From Coriolopsis trogii (taxonomy: Eukaryota > Basidiomycota > Agaricomycetes > Polyporales > Polyporaceae): a DNA stretch of 64,000 nt. Both the position numbers and the translations under genes were made by a program. This document shows, one piece after another, positions 24,592 to 36,400 of this stretch (positions are counted from its first letter, which is position 1; each line of letters starts with the position of its first letter). Location of the stretch: NCBI GenBank assembly GCA_020543525.1, contig JAHYIO010000031.1, positions 1,116,001 to 1,180,000 of the forward strand, in the 5' to 3' direction. The notes under the pieces are model-generated. The model saw nothing but the letters and a program-made list of their open reading frames with translations, had not been told where the DNA came from and ran no database searches.

Positions 24592-27500
24592 AGTGTTGAA
24601 CAGCGGATTAGGAAGGTGTGCAAGAACGTCGGAGAGGCCGCGCAGGAGAGTTTATCCGCGACAGAGGGGAGCTCAGGCAAGAACAGAGTCTGAACAAGGG
24701 CAAAGGGAAGAAAGGCGACGGTGGGGCATTTGTAAGTCCCATCTTTATATGAACGTGAAGAAAGCGTAAGGGGGTCAGGGTTGGGAAGCGCCCAAGTGCC
24801 TCGGGGTAGCATCCGGTTAGATCCTCCTTGTCAGATGATGGTCGGCCCACGCTATCATCCATCTCGATCTCAGACAATTATTCTTTTCCCAGCAACCTTC
24901 TTCTCGACTTTGGTTGCATACGTTTCCCATCCACTACCAACCGTCGTTCGCGCGACCTCCGAGGAGCAAGATTTGCCTTTTCTCAAGCTCTCAGGTGTGA
25001 TGAGCGAAGGTACCAGCCCTTGGGAACACGGTCTGAGTCGGATTCCGACACGTCGCACTTGCTCAACCTCGTCTAACGGCCAACCCGGGCACCATCAAAT
25101 TTGAGAGGAGAAGGTAGATTTCCTTTCGATCTTGTTCCGGAAGTCGATATGACTTATCCGACCCGCCTTCAAGACCCGGAACTCGCTTAATGTGCGCAGA
25201 AAATTGCAAGACGAAACCTCGAATTTGTATTAGGGCCAGTCCTCCGGCAAAACCTTGCACTCTCATGATTTCGCGACAGACTTACATGGCATGCCATTCA
25301 CTTGTCAGCTGTTGGACCTTTCCGGACCTTCCCGTAGTGGCATCCTGAGACCGAGAAGCCACCGCCGGCAGGTCGGGAATGTCTAATCCCAATCCATTAC
25401 AGCCCAAGTGACGAGACGAAGCCAATCGTGGCGAAATTCTCCAAGTGATCCAGAAAGGACGCCCCAAGGTTCTAGTGCGCCATCCGACCTTGAAGTCGTT
25501 GGGAGGGCATCCGCAAAGACCGATGAGGACGTTCTGGCCGGGTACGTACGCACTGGGTGTCGTTCGCACGGACTCGGGAGATGTGCGCCTCCACGACGTC
25601 CTCGATATGGACTAAACCAAGTCGTGATGCTGGTCTGGTCTTTATATGCGTTTTGGTAAGTCTTTCCAACGATGCAGACGCATGTGCTTTGACCTCTTCG
25701 AAGACAGTGCGGGCCCTGTAGCGCATGCTGCGAGCGACAATGAGCGTCGCACTGCCGCATGGCTGTGTCCAATGGTCGGCGGTACCATTTCCTGTGCAAG
25801 ACGGTCCAACGCTTGGCCTCGCTGGATGCTCTTCGTCCGGACGCCGACCTGCAAGATGCATCGTGTCATGCATTGCCCACACACGCATGGCTAGAAGTCG
25901 GTCGACGCCATAGACAGCACAGAGACACACCGGGCCCCCTCGAGGCGTCACCGACCCATCATCTTCTCTCGCTCTCCATGCGGCATATGTGGATATGAGG
26001 GTGCGAGACTGCTAGTGCACCCCGAGGAACGCGCACTGGGCATGCATCGACTCTCGGACTCATGACAGTCCATGTCTGAGCGGGGCCGCACTACGCACGA
26101 CGACGTGGAGGCCATGGTGTGGTTCGTGCACATAGATGAACTAGATGAGCTCGTCCCATTACACATTGCGCCACCGGTCAACGTTCCCTCCAGCAGAAAT
26201 GGGGTGCGCGTGTGCAGATCCGAGCCCTGCGTGGCTCCCCACGAGCACCCATTCTGGCATTCATGTTGACGAACGTAGCTAGGGGAGGGGGCTCATCAAA
26301 TATAGACCTCTTGAGAAATACAAATGATAGAGATGGACATCGAGCCAATCCAAGAGCCCACCACCTAATCCATCGGGATTGACGGCCTTGTGGTTCGCCA
26401 TGCCGTCGCGAGGGAACCCGTTCGCTGAGTACAAGGACGAAGACTTCTTCCGTTTGGTGACACGGCCTTCCAGGTCGCCGCGACGAATGCGGATAAGGCG
26501 CACGACGGCCACAGAAATCCGTCCCGTCTCCAAATTCGCAGGGCGCCATCTTCACTGTTGGCTCCGAAGCCCCGTCAGTTAGGGTTTATAGTCCTCAGAC
26601 GACCTGCCAGTTACGTTCTCCACCCGAGGGCACCAATGGCGCAACCCACTAGGCGTAGGCGTACGTTAGGGTACGAATCGCTCCTGGATCGAAACAGGCC
26701 TCGCACCTTCCCAAGCTGGGAAAGGTGCGTCTGATGTCACAACTATCACTGCGCCCCAGCAGCTCACCGAACGAACCGATTGCGTTCTCGCGTGTGAGGG
26801 GGGCCACTTTCACGAAGATCAGAAACACACCCCTGCGGACGCACGTACCGCGTCTTTTTCATTTCGCGCAATCCGGCGGACCGTGCCGTATCTTCTCCAA
26901 CCAATGACGAGGGGCGGAGGCCTGCGGCAACCCTCAGGCCGGATGTCCACTTGAGGGGAAATCACGAATGTGGAAATCATTGAGGGAAGAGCCTCAGCCC
27001 AACCCTCGCGTCCTTTCACCTTCGCGTTACTCAAGCGTTGGGAGGGCCTCGACGCCAGAAGACGTCCGAGCGGGTGCACTTTGGCAGAACGACGCGGCAC
27101 GACAGCGTACAGGCCAATCTCGGTGCTGGTGCAGCAGAAAGACCCGATGTATAGGAAACTTCTCACCCGCATCTCGCACTCGAACCCGAACCTGAGAGCC
27201 TCGACTCCTCCCGGCTTCCCAGTGCCACCAGACATGCTATGCAATCTGCCAGAATCTGGAACGAGAACGGGACGTGGGGGGAGGGGGCGCAAATAAAGTA
27301 GGGTCCAGAGCCAAACCCACCCGAGCCCTATCTTCTGTCTTCTGCGCTCTTCTGCCCCCCGCCGCCCACTTTGTGTGTTTTCTCTGGCGCAGATGTGAGC
27401 GATCGCTGGTCGGGCGTGATATCGCAGAGATGCATACAACGAGCCTGATGGACGTCGGAAATCCCGTGCGCTGTTGGGGTCACGACGGCATGGGTGCGAC

Positions 27501-28933
27501 GATTCCTTCTCCCGCGGCATCGTCAATGCTGATCCCACAAGAGGCAAACGTTCTCCGCCGATGAGACGCCCCGCGAGTGCGGACGTAGGGGGAATTTGAT
27601 AGAACGCCTCAGGGACATGGCGTGGCAACGCACAGCTCCCGATGCTCCTATGGCGTACATCGTCGCAAGGTCGACATGAAGCGAACCCGTGCTGAAACGC
27701 ATTGTACGAGCATGAGACACGAGATGCGTCCAGTGCGCCATGTGAGGGGAGGCGGCGGGCGTCCGTCGCACTGCGTCTCGCAGGTGCGCCGTGCGACGTC
27801 TGGCGTCGTCCCTCGCTTCCATGCATGGGGTCGGAAGACATAGGTCATTATGTGCTGATCAAGGACAATCAGTGAGACGCGCCCCGGCGATACAGCTTCA
27901 TCGATGCGCTGCGAGAAGCAACAAAAAGAATGATGAACCTTGTCTTGGCTCGACCTCAGGCGGTAGACGCGTACATTATCGTCTTCAATCCAGGTTCGAG
28001 TCAATAGGTGGGATCGTAACGGGCTCTACAAGATCCGAGATGAAGAACGTGTGATCGCGTTCGACGTTCGTTTAGAACTTACAAGGAAGATCGCTGGGCT
28101 CGGAGCGCTCTACCCATATTCCCTGTTTGCATCCCGCAAGGACCCTGGCGCGATCCTTGGTCGGTGCGAGCGACTACCATCTTGTGGACAATGACGGGGA
28201 GTCGTTCCTGGTAGGAACAATGACGACGGATAGCAATTGTTGAATTCCGACGGCAAAAAACAAAGGATCGGCCAAACGCGTGTCTTCAGCATCAAAGTCG
28301 CAGTCGGGCACGTGCCGCCGGTTGCAGCAAGGGCTGCGTGTGGGTGGGGCAATTGGTAGGAGACGTCGGAGGTGCAAGCTTCGTTCGTTTGTACATTCAT
28401 CCAAGCGTGAACGCGGACAGATCCGAAAGTCGGCTTCGGGCGACAGAGAACAAGTCCTGAGGCATATGGAAACAGTTAGTATGGACAATGTGCAGAGAAG
28501 CGGAGGAGGACCCCACTCGTGCCCTTCATTGTCGTGCCGACTGCACGACGGACTGGTAAATGAACGAAACACTGAGACCAGACCGCACAAAATGCGCCAT
28601 GAGCGCATTCGATGTCGAGACACGCGTTTCGAGGTTCGGCGGGCACCGTCCTCATGCCTCGTCCATGAGAAGATGGCCACGCACCCATTTTCAATGGTCT
28701 TCGCACAGGTGAGGGAACCCCGCGGACGACCCTCACATTCCCTTCAAGCGCAGTCAGAGTGTGTCGCGCTCCAAATCGCCATTTCTCGTACATGCATGCT
28801 CCCACTTAGATAAGGATGACGTTGTGATAGATTGAACAAGTGCACACGACGTCCGAAGCTTCCGAGTGGCCCCGCGAAGGATGAATCATGATAATGCCTG
28901 TCCAGCCAGGCACTAGGATTACACCAGAATAGT
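24592..28933. other. 4.3-kb gene-poor region
   Basis: No gene could be assembled. The longest frame, 26819-27841 (minus, 340 codons), has composition like random GC-rich reading (many Arg, Ser, Pro), no family motif, no signal peptide and no conserved block; it was not called. A patch near 25380-25950 (minus) contains a short sequence HIEDVVEAHI resembling the epimerase family but with no supporting fold motifs. Promoter elements of the zinc-cluster gene should lie in the first few hundred bases. No tRNA, no terminal repeats and no transposase-like frames are seen. Confidence 0.35.
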
Positions 28934-29941
28934 TCATGATAGATCTTGACGCTCAGGGAACGGAACGGGTTCTACGGTACGAGCCGCCTCGCCATACGTC
29001 AGTACGCCCACATATGGCATCACATTATACTTGAGTGTGTAGTGAGCGGGTGGTGCATCCCTGCGGAGGTAGCAACGTCAGAGCACATTCCACATTCGGC
29101 AAGCGACATGACGGGAAACGAGAGAAGACTTCTCAAACATGCTCTGCGTTAGAAGGTGTATTGATAGGAGCGTTCCTAACCATAGAAACGCGGCAGCTGT
29201 GCCTCCCAGCGGGTTTTGAGAAATACCAATTGTGACGGAAGGCGTCATGCCTCAAGGTTCCGAAGAGGAGACCGAAGGTATCTCAGGACACCGAGAACAT
29301 GGCATGCAATGGGAGGAGTGCGGCGTACGAAGGGAGTTGACGCCGAGGAATGTCAAGGCGAGCGGAAGTAAACTGAAACTCACTTGAAGGACGCGCTCAG
29401 TTCGCGGAAGACATACTTGTTTCGGCCAGTAAGGACAAGCTGCGCGTCTTCTCTATGCTGAATGATACGGTCCCAGATGACAACCTCGTTCTTCACCTGG
29501 ATCCAGGTTCGCGTCAATGCAATCGAGGACAAGGGACCGTACTCACTCCTTGCTTGTTCTCGTACTCAGCGCTAACCCACAGAAAGAGCTGTTTTGTGTT
29601 CCAATTGAACAGTGGTGACAAGTCTAGGGAAGGGTAAGGCCTATGCTGCAGTGCTGAAGACCATTCTCACCTGCTGTGAGATTGAAGTTGACAAAAACGA
29701 AATCCTGGTTCTTGTTGGAGTATCGCCGCGCATTACCAGGGAATCTGTGACGCTTTGCGGTGAGATTCAGAGAAGAGCGAGTCTACAAAGTCACAGACAC
29801 TTGTATGGATGCAATGCTGAGGTTTCCTTTCGGATCCGCGGTGAAGACAAGCGAGGACAAGGCGACGGCACCAAGGAGCGCCATGAGACAAGTCGAGAGC
29901 ATGGCGGAGAGGTTGTTCACTCTGGAGTATAAGGTATGCAT
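28934..29941 (-). CDS. SPC3: Signal peptidase complex subunit 3
   Basis: Five exons traced: 29799-29941, 29671-29744, 29547-29623, 29384-29496 and 28934-29060. They total 534 nt (177 residues plus stop). The protein starts MHTLYSRVNNLSAMLSTCLM with a single membrane anchor, then RYSNKNQDFVFVNFNLTADL, SPLFNWNTKQLFLWVSAEYE, VVIWDRIIQHREDAQL, NKYVFRELSASFKDAPPAHY, TLKYNVMPYVGVLTYGEAAR: the SPC22/25 family pattern along its full length. It is the ER-membrane glycoprotein subunit that positions the catalytic SEC11 subunit for removal of signal peptides. The first donor (GT|GTCTGT) is weak and the last intron (29061-29383) is 323 nt, long for this genome. The gene is divergent from the acyltransferase at 30275, with 333 bp between starts. 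Confidence 0.93.
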
Positions 29942-30274
29942 CTTGGCTGACAATCTTGAGCTGTTGGCTAAGGCGTTGGGAAAGAAGGGCGTAGGCGAGT
30001 GCAGCCTGAGAGGTGGAGGAGAGAGGCGGAGGTCGTGTCGGTGCGCGCGCGCTGCCCAGACACGTACATCGAGGCACGTGCGCGAAAGCCTGGGGACGCT
30101 GGGCAGGAACAGACTTCCTGATTGGGACGCGTTTCTTGGATGGGGCGCGCGAGGCGGAGAGTCCGCGTCCGTCAGACTTGGCCGCGCTCAGGTTCCTACT
30201 CGACGTCCACCACGTCCACCACGTCCCCCCTGCATCCCCCTCTTCCTCCTCATCGTCGGGATCACTCGCTGGCT
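29942..30274. promoter_or_regulatory. Shared divergent promoter region, SPC3 / acyltransferase
   Basis: A 333-bp interval between the two start codons, so both promoters must lie here or overlap the neighbouring genes. The part next to the acyltransferase (30180-30265) is a strong pyrimidine-rich tract (CCACCACGTCCACC, CTTCCTCCTCATC), typical of fungal leaders. No TATA box stands out. Confidence 0.45.
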
Positions 30275-33145
30275 ATGTCAGACGCGTACATCCTCCACAG
30301 GGCCATACGCGCCATCGCGGGCTGGGCAGTCATCTCGTTCTTCACCGAGATCCATGTCATTGGTGGCGAGAACGTTCCGACCCATGGCCCCATAATTGTG
30401 TGAGTATTCGTATCCTTCACGCGCATCTATCTATTGCACACACACAATCCATGCCGACCTGCGCAACGAGTCCCGAGCTTCCACCACAGAGCTTGCGCTG
30501 CCATTTGCCCGCGCGAGGACGGCGTGCCCCGCATGCCAGCGTTCGCGTGGCATGCCGTGATCGTGCGTACTCCTGGCACCTAGACTGTGAAGCTCGAAGT
30601 GTCTGTGCAGTGTCTTTGCCACGAGGCAACGAGTCTATTCCGGGTTAAGCATTGTGCTTGCCCCCTCCGTCTTCACTCGCTGAGCACTTCCTCCGGAAGT
30701 ACCGCTTAACAGGACTAGTTGTGTGTCCGAGGTGCCGTCTCTTCTCGAAATAATCTGAAACAGTCATCTTCCTGAACTACTCGAGCAATGCGCTCGGAAG
30801 TGTTCTCAAGAAAGCCTTGAAACGTTCATTCTCTGATGTCTTCTTGATTCCAGAACGGCGACACACCATAACATGATGCTTGACCCAGCTGTGCTGTGTA
30901 TGTCATACTCTCTCAACGCGAGGCCCGCGGACTCATCCTGACGTAGCCTGTGCATTCCCGTACAAGAGAGTCCTACACTACTGGGCGAAAGGTAGTGCCT
31001 TCTTTGGCTTGGAGTATACGGTCCTCTAATGGTGCCTTTCAGCCTCATTGTTTGCGAATCCCGTCATGAAGTATATTCTCACCTCTGCCGGCAATATCCC
31101 CGTCGACCGCAAGGCAAAGGACAAGCGTCTTCTCTTCCGTGGAACGTTTCGCGCCTTAGCCGATGGGAAGGCGGTAGCGCTGTTTCCCGAAGGCACCAGT
31201 TACACCGAGCCGCACATCATGCAGGTGAAGGATGGCGCGGCCTGGGCTGCGCTGGAATACACGAAATGGGCCAAGGAGAACCCAGAGAAAGTGAAGAACG
31301 GCGCCGAGGATGTCATGATCATCCCCGCCGCAATCGTCTACACCAACAAGTCCAAGTATCGCAGCCAGGTCTGTGCCAGTTGAGGTCATGCATGACGATC
31401 ATTATACTGACGTTCTTACGTCTCAGGTCATCATGGAGTACGTTCACCTTGCTCATTTGCGAGAGGTACAGAGTTTCATACTTCACATGCCAGATTTGGA
31501 CAGCCTATCAGAATGCATGACTACATGGACCAGTTCATGTCCGGAGAGGAGGGGGCACCTCGTGCAGCCGTCAAACGTTTGACGGCAACGATTGAGAGAG
31601 AGCTCACCCAGTCAACAGTGAACGCACCCGACTGGTTGGTGGAAGAACTTCGTAAGACCATATCCTTGTCTGAACTGAACATGGCGCTATTGCAGGGATA
31701 CTCTATACGCTGCAAGGATGGCACGGGACCTTCTCTGGCCCGACGAACGGTCAATTAATCTTGATGATTTCGTGACTATCTCCCAGACGTAGGTGTTTAA
31801 AGTTCGGTGGGACACACCCGGATGTCCTGGTTTTACTGATTCCGCCGTCGCAGTCTTGTCGACCTCTTCTCGACACCTGACCTGGTGCCAAATATCAACG
31901 CTATCAGAAGGCATCTCCTCACGTACTACTCATTGCTGGAATCTTCCCACCTCACGAACGCTGTACTGTCTTCCCTGCCCTTGCCAGCGACTCTTGATCC
32001 TCGCCAGCCGGTTCCAGCTCCAAGCCGTCTCCTCACGCTCAGTATCCTGGTTCGAGACTCGATTGCATTACTTCTTCCTCTGCCATTCTCCATCCTACCC
32101 CTTGCCATACACGCCCCTGCCTATGTGATGGGGCGCTTTGGTGCTCGTCTGGTTGAGGATGAGGAAGAGACCCAGGCGCAGAATAAAGTCGTCTTTGGTC
32201 TGCTGCTCTTGCTCATGATCTACCCTGCTGCGTTCTTCTTCGTCTGGGCATTCTTATGGTACACGCCGGTCGGGGCGCTCATTGCACTCACATTCGTCTT
32301 CCTATTTGCCATGTACCACAATCGCCTGATCAATGGTACGTACACCTTCCCGCATCCCGAACCCGTCCGTTCCTGATGGTCGTCCGATTGTCACCCACAG
32401 ACACTTATGACCGGTGCGTGCTTCGCTGCAGAACTCAATATCCCATCTTCCACAAACCTTATCTGACCCGTGTCCTCATACTCTCAGCGCGAAACGGCTC
32501 GTCGCCGCCTGGCGAGTCTTGGTGGGCGTCTGGGCACCCAAGCGGTGGGACCTCTCTCTGCCCGCGGTCGCACAGTACACTGTGCCCCGCATCCCGCCCG
32601 AGAATCCGTGGATAGACCGCTCGAAAGCTAAGACCAAGTCCCGCCCGACCACCCCGGCTGCGTCCGCATCCTCCCCCTCGGATTCGCCCTCCCCAAGCCC
32701 GAGTCCGTCCTCACCCGCGGCCGGGGGCAAGCGACGCCGCCCGCCTTCACGCAAGCTCATCCGGCACGTCCTCCGCGCACGGGTCGAGGCCGCCAAGGCG
32801 CTCGCCTCCCTCTTTGCGCAGCTCGAGCGGGCGCCCGAGGGCAAGCGCGTGTACGCGTCCGTGCACCTCGCGCAGGCGTATGGCGGACAGGTGGACACGC
32901 CCGAGCCGAACCGCGAGACGGAGGAGGGCGTGGAGACGGTCCCGGAACCGGCTGGGTGGCGGAGTGCCCGCGAGGTGGTCGCGTTCCTGCGGGCGCGCGG
33001 TGCGAAGTTCCAGGCGCTGCAGATTCCCGCGGAGGGCGATTGGGCGGCGGCTGCCCTGAGCAGCGATGGGGAAGGGTACGAGAGCGAGACGGTCAGTAGC
33101 TCGCGGGAGGATGACATCGTATGGGTACCGCCGAGCCAGCACTGA
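30275..33145 (+). CDS. GPT2: Glycerol-3-phosphate / dihydroxyacetone-phosphate acyltransferase (GPT2/SCT1-like)
   Basis: Starts MSDAYILHRAIRAIAGWAVI at 30275, ends TGA 33145. Acyltransferase motifs appear in order: motif I as THHNMMLDPAVLS, VLHYWAKASLFANPVMKYIL, NIPVDRKAKDKRLLFRGTF, motif III ALFPEGTSYTEPHIMQVKDG, and motif IV around MIIPAAIVYTNKSKYRS. The C-terminal half has paired hydrophobic segments (about 31990-32330: LLLPLPFSILPLAIHAPAYV; VFGLLLLLMIYPAAFFFVWA; LIALTFVFLFAMYHNRLIN). A Ser/Pro/Lys-rich tail follows (32640-33145). The product makes lysophosphatidate or acyl-DHAP, the first step of phospholipid and triacylglycerol synthesis, in the ER membrane. Intron 1 (30400-30853, 454 nt) is unusually long; later introns are short. 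A second GPAT-type gene lies at 42366-44478. Confidence 0.92.
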
Positions 33146-33474
33146 GTTGCAATGCGTTCGCGGTAGGGTGTAGGTCGGCCAGTTGCGTTTGGAGTGTGCT
33201 CGCGGAGGCCGCGGGGTTATCATCCTCGTGCTCACCGTCCTCGTGCTCACGACGGCAGCTACGTCTTGTTATCGCTTGTTTCCTCTGGATTTGTGCTTGT
33301 AGCATGTATGGTCTTTCTTCACGAACCAAGCTGCCCATTTAGCCTGTTGCGGCGAGGGAAATGAACGAATAATGATATCGGTTTACAGAATAGTACAGAT
33401 GCCGACGAAGGACAGAAGAGATGGAATAAGTTATAGGGCTGGAGCCCGATGGATGGCGTGAGAGACGAGCAGCG
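33146..33474. other. Convergent 3' intergenic region
   Basis: About 330 bp between the stops of the acyltransferase and the adenylate cyclase, holding both 3' UTRs. AT-richer sequence at 33355-33410 could support 3' end processing. No gene is seen. Confidence 0.4.
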
Positions 33475-36400
33475 TCATAGTGGGATCGGTCGACAGAGCT
33501 CGAAGATCTTCTCCCGGAGACCAAGGTCTGGTACACCGGTCTCGGATTCGGTACGCGTCATTTGCATGAACGCCAACTTCGTCAGCGCGTTATCAATGCG
33601 GAGCGAGAGGGAGTGGAGGACAGTCGTGAGATGGGCGTCGGATGAGGTCTCGTCCATGACGGGTAGGTACAGGCTCGGGTCATCACGCACCACCAGGGGC
33701 GAGTCCAACGCGGGGTCATCGGGGCTCGCCCGCTGTCCAGTCGTTGACGCAATGCTGCCCTTGCGCACCGGGAGGGGACGGAAGACACGCGAGTTGGCCA
33801 GGGTCTCGAGCCGCACGCACAGAAGGCCGAGCTCGCGCATCTGCTCCACACTGAACTGCACGCGCGAGCCAGAGGCAGTCGGCGCGGTCTCGAACGCCTC
33901 AAGGTTCTGCCGGCCAGCGAGCTCGGAGGGGTACAGGATGGCGAGGTTCTCAGGGACTTCCAGGCCCTTGAGCTTTACCTCACCGACAGGGAAGATCTTG
34001 ACACCCATCCTCCGGATGGCATCGACGGCGTTTTGAGGTTGGCTGTACGAGTACTCGGTCTCTGGGCCCGTCTCCAGAATGCGAGCGTTGACCTCCTTGA
34101 TGACGTCCGCGCTACACATGATCTGCCCACCCGCTGCGACGGCGTTCACTCGGGCGGTACGGTTGACCATGGGACCAAAGTAGTCCATCCGACCAGTGAC
34201 GGGATCCGGCTCGCACACGGGGTGACCACAGTGAATACCCATCCGTAAGGACAATCCGCGAGCGATCAGACGGCCCTCCGGGTCGCGGATCTCCTTCCCA
34301 TCCTCGCACTCCAAGAGCTCGAGAGGCCATGCCAGAGTGAGGAGCTGAGACTGCACGCTCATCGACCACCACAATGCCGCCAGGGTCGTCGGGAACGAGC
34401 ACATGAACGCATCGCCTTCCGTCTTGACCTCGTATCCGCCGCAGAAGCGGAGCAGGCGCCGAAGCAGATTGTTGTGGAGAACCATGGCCGACTGCATGCC
34501 CGGGTTGACCTCCCACAGGTGCGTCGAGTTACGGATGTCCGTGAACACGAGCGCGACGTGTCCCGTAGGCGGCGACACCTCGTCATAGAGCCGGCCGATC
34601 GTGTGGTTGGTGATCTGCGTGCGTTTTCGCTTGGCGATGCTATGGAGGAGGTCCTCGGGGATGACCGGCTCCTGGCTCGCTTGGAGTTCGCGTGGGAGTC
34701 CGCGGTTGAAGAGGTCGGAGACCTTGATGACCATGATCATCGTGGTACCCTCGGCGCCATAACATATTGCGAAGTCGCGAAGCTTTTGAGCAGCAATCAT
34801 GGGGTCCCGCTCCTTGCGCGCAATGTCGACCGCCGTCTGGTACGAGACGTAATCCCACAGGGCACGGTTTCCAACGATGACGAACTCGTCCAGTTCCGAG
34901 AGCTCGTAGCAGAACACGTCCGGTCTCGGATTGACGACAGGAAGGAGGTAATAGAAACCGAACGACCGGGAGACGTCGATTTCGTCATTGACGGTACCCT
35001 TGGGGGAAACCCAGCCTTCGGCAGCTCGTATACGAGCGGTCTCTTGGCGGTCGAAGGGGTCGTGCTTTCGTGAGACCAGCTGCGCGATCCCTTGACGTGA
35101 GACGACCGCAAGCGCGTTGCCCGCGTTGGCGACGTAAAGAGTACGGTCGACGAGGTAAAGGACGATCCCCGACGCGCCGATCTTGTCATGTATCGCGTGG
35201 CTCATCGCCGACGCGCTCACGTGAGACATTTTCCGGCCCGACGTGGAATACAAGTGGTCGTGGAGGAGCTTGTTCAGCTTTAGGAAGGACCGCCGCATCG
35301 CATCCCGAACCCCCTCGCTACCCTTGAGCTTGTCCAGTTCTTCTGTGAAGACTTGAAGGAAGTTGTCGTGAAGGAACTTCGTAAGCCGGTTGTTGCTCGC
35401 GATGTGGGAAGCCCGTCCGAACATGGCAAAGACGGCCTCGTTGTGCATCCCGCGGAAGTGCGGCTGGACAAGATCAATCATGGTGAGGTGTTCCGTCATT
35501 CCGAGGGTGTCCGCTATACCGTACGCCATGCCGTTCACGTCCGCCATGGACGTACGCACTCGACGATCCTCGCTCTCGTCCGGGATGTTGGTCAGCATTC
35601 CAATTGTGACGTCCATGAGACCAAGGATGCGCAGCTGCGTCAAGCTCGAGAAATCAGAGAGTTGCTGCTGATTCCGCTGTCTGTGGTTCATGTCTGGCTT
35701 GATCTCTAGACGCTTGTTGCCCGACAGATTGAGGTAGCGCAGGTTGGTGTTGAAGTTCCTGTACACAGCACGGCATCAGGACCCGCCCGCGTGTGGATGG
35801 AGTCATTGACGTACCAATTCCAATCGAACTCCCAATTGTTGATGTTATACTTCAATACGTTGCTGCCCACATCCATCACCGACAGGTTCGTCAGCTTGCT
35901 GATCTCGCGCGGCAGCGTCTGGAGCTTGTTCCCGTTGAGGAACAATACCTCGAGCTTTGTCATGTGCTGCAAGTTCTCCGTCGGGATCGCCGAGATGTCG
36001 TTCCCGCTCAAGTAGAGTTCCCGGAGGTGCGTGAGGTTGCGGAAGAAACTGCTAGGCAGCTGCTGGATGTTGTTGAACGACAAGTTCAACACCCGGAGCT
36101 CCTTCAGCAGCGCGAGCGGGTGGAGACTGTCCGCCGTCAAGCTGTTCTCGCCGACGTACAGGTTCTCCAACGACAACGCAAGCGCAGGGAGCGCCGAATT
36201 GATGAGGGAACTGTTCGATCCCTTGCGATCTGGGAGCAGATTGGCGGAGCTCCCCCAGGCCTGCATGGCCACCGCGTCCAAATCGATCGAGCCCGGAGGC
36301 AGGTTCCACACGCTGATCACGTTCGAGGTGACATTGATGAAGTTGAGGGACGAGCAGTTCCAGAGGCTCATCGGCAGCTCGGACAGGTCATTGTTGTGCG

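Noticed and set aside
25282..25951. Possible relic of an NAD-dependent epimerase/reductase (HIEDVVEAHI on the minus strand)
   Set aside because: Only a ten-residue resemblance. The glycine-rich N-terminal motif and the YxxxK catalytic motif were not found in any frame nearby.
26819..27841. 340-codon open frame on the minus strand
   Set aside because: No family motif, signal peptide or membrane segment; composition typical of chance frames in GC-rich DNA; overlapping frames are open on the other strand too.
27975..28003. B-box-like sequence GGTTCGAGTC suggesting a tRNA
   Set aside because: The flanking bases do not form a T stem and no anticodon arm can be drawn.
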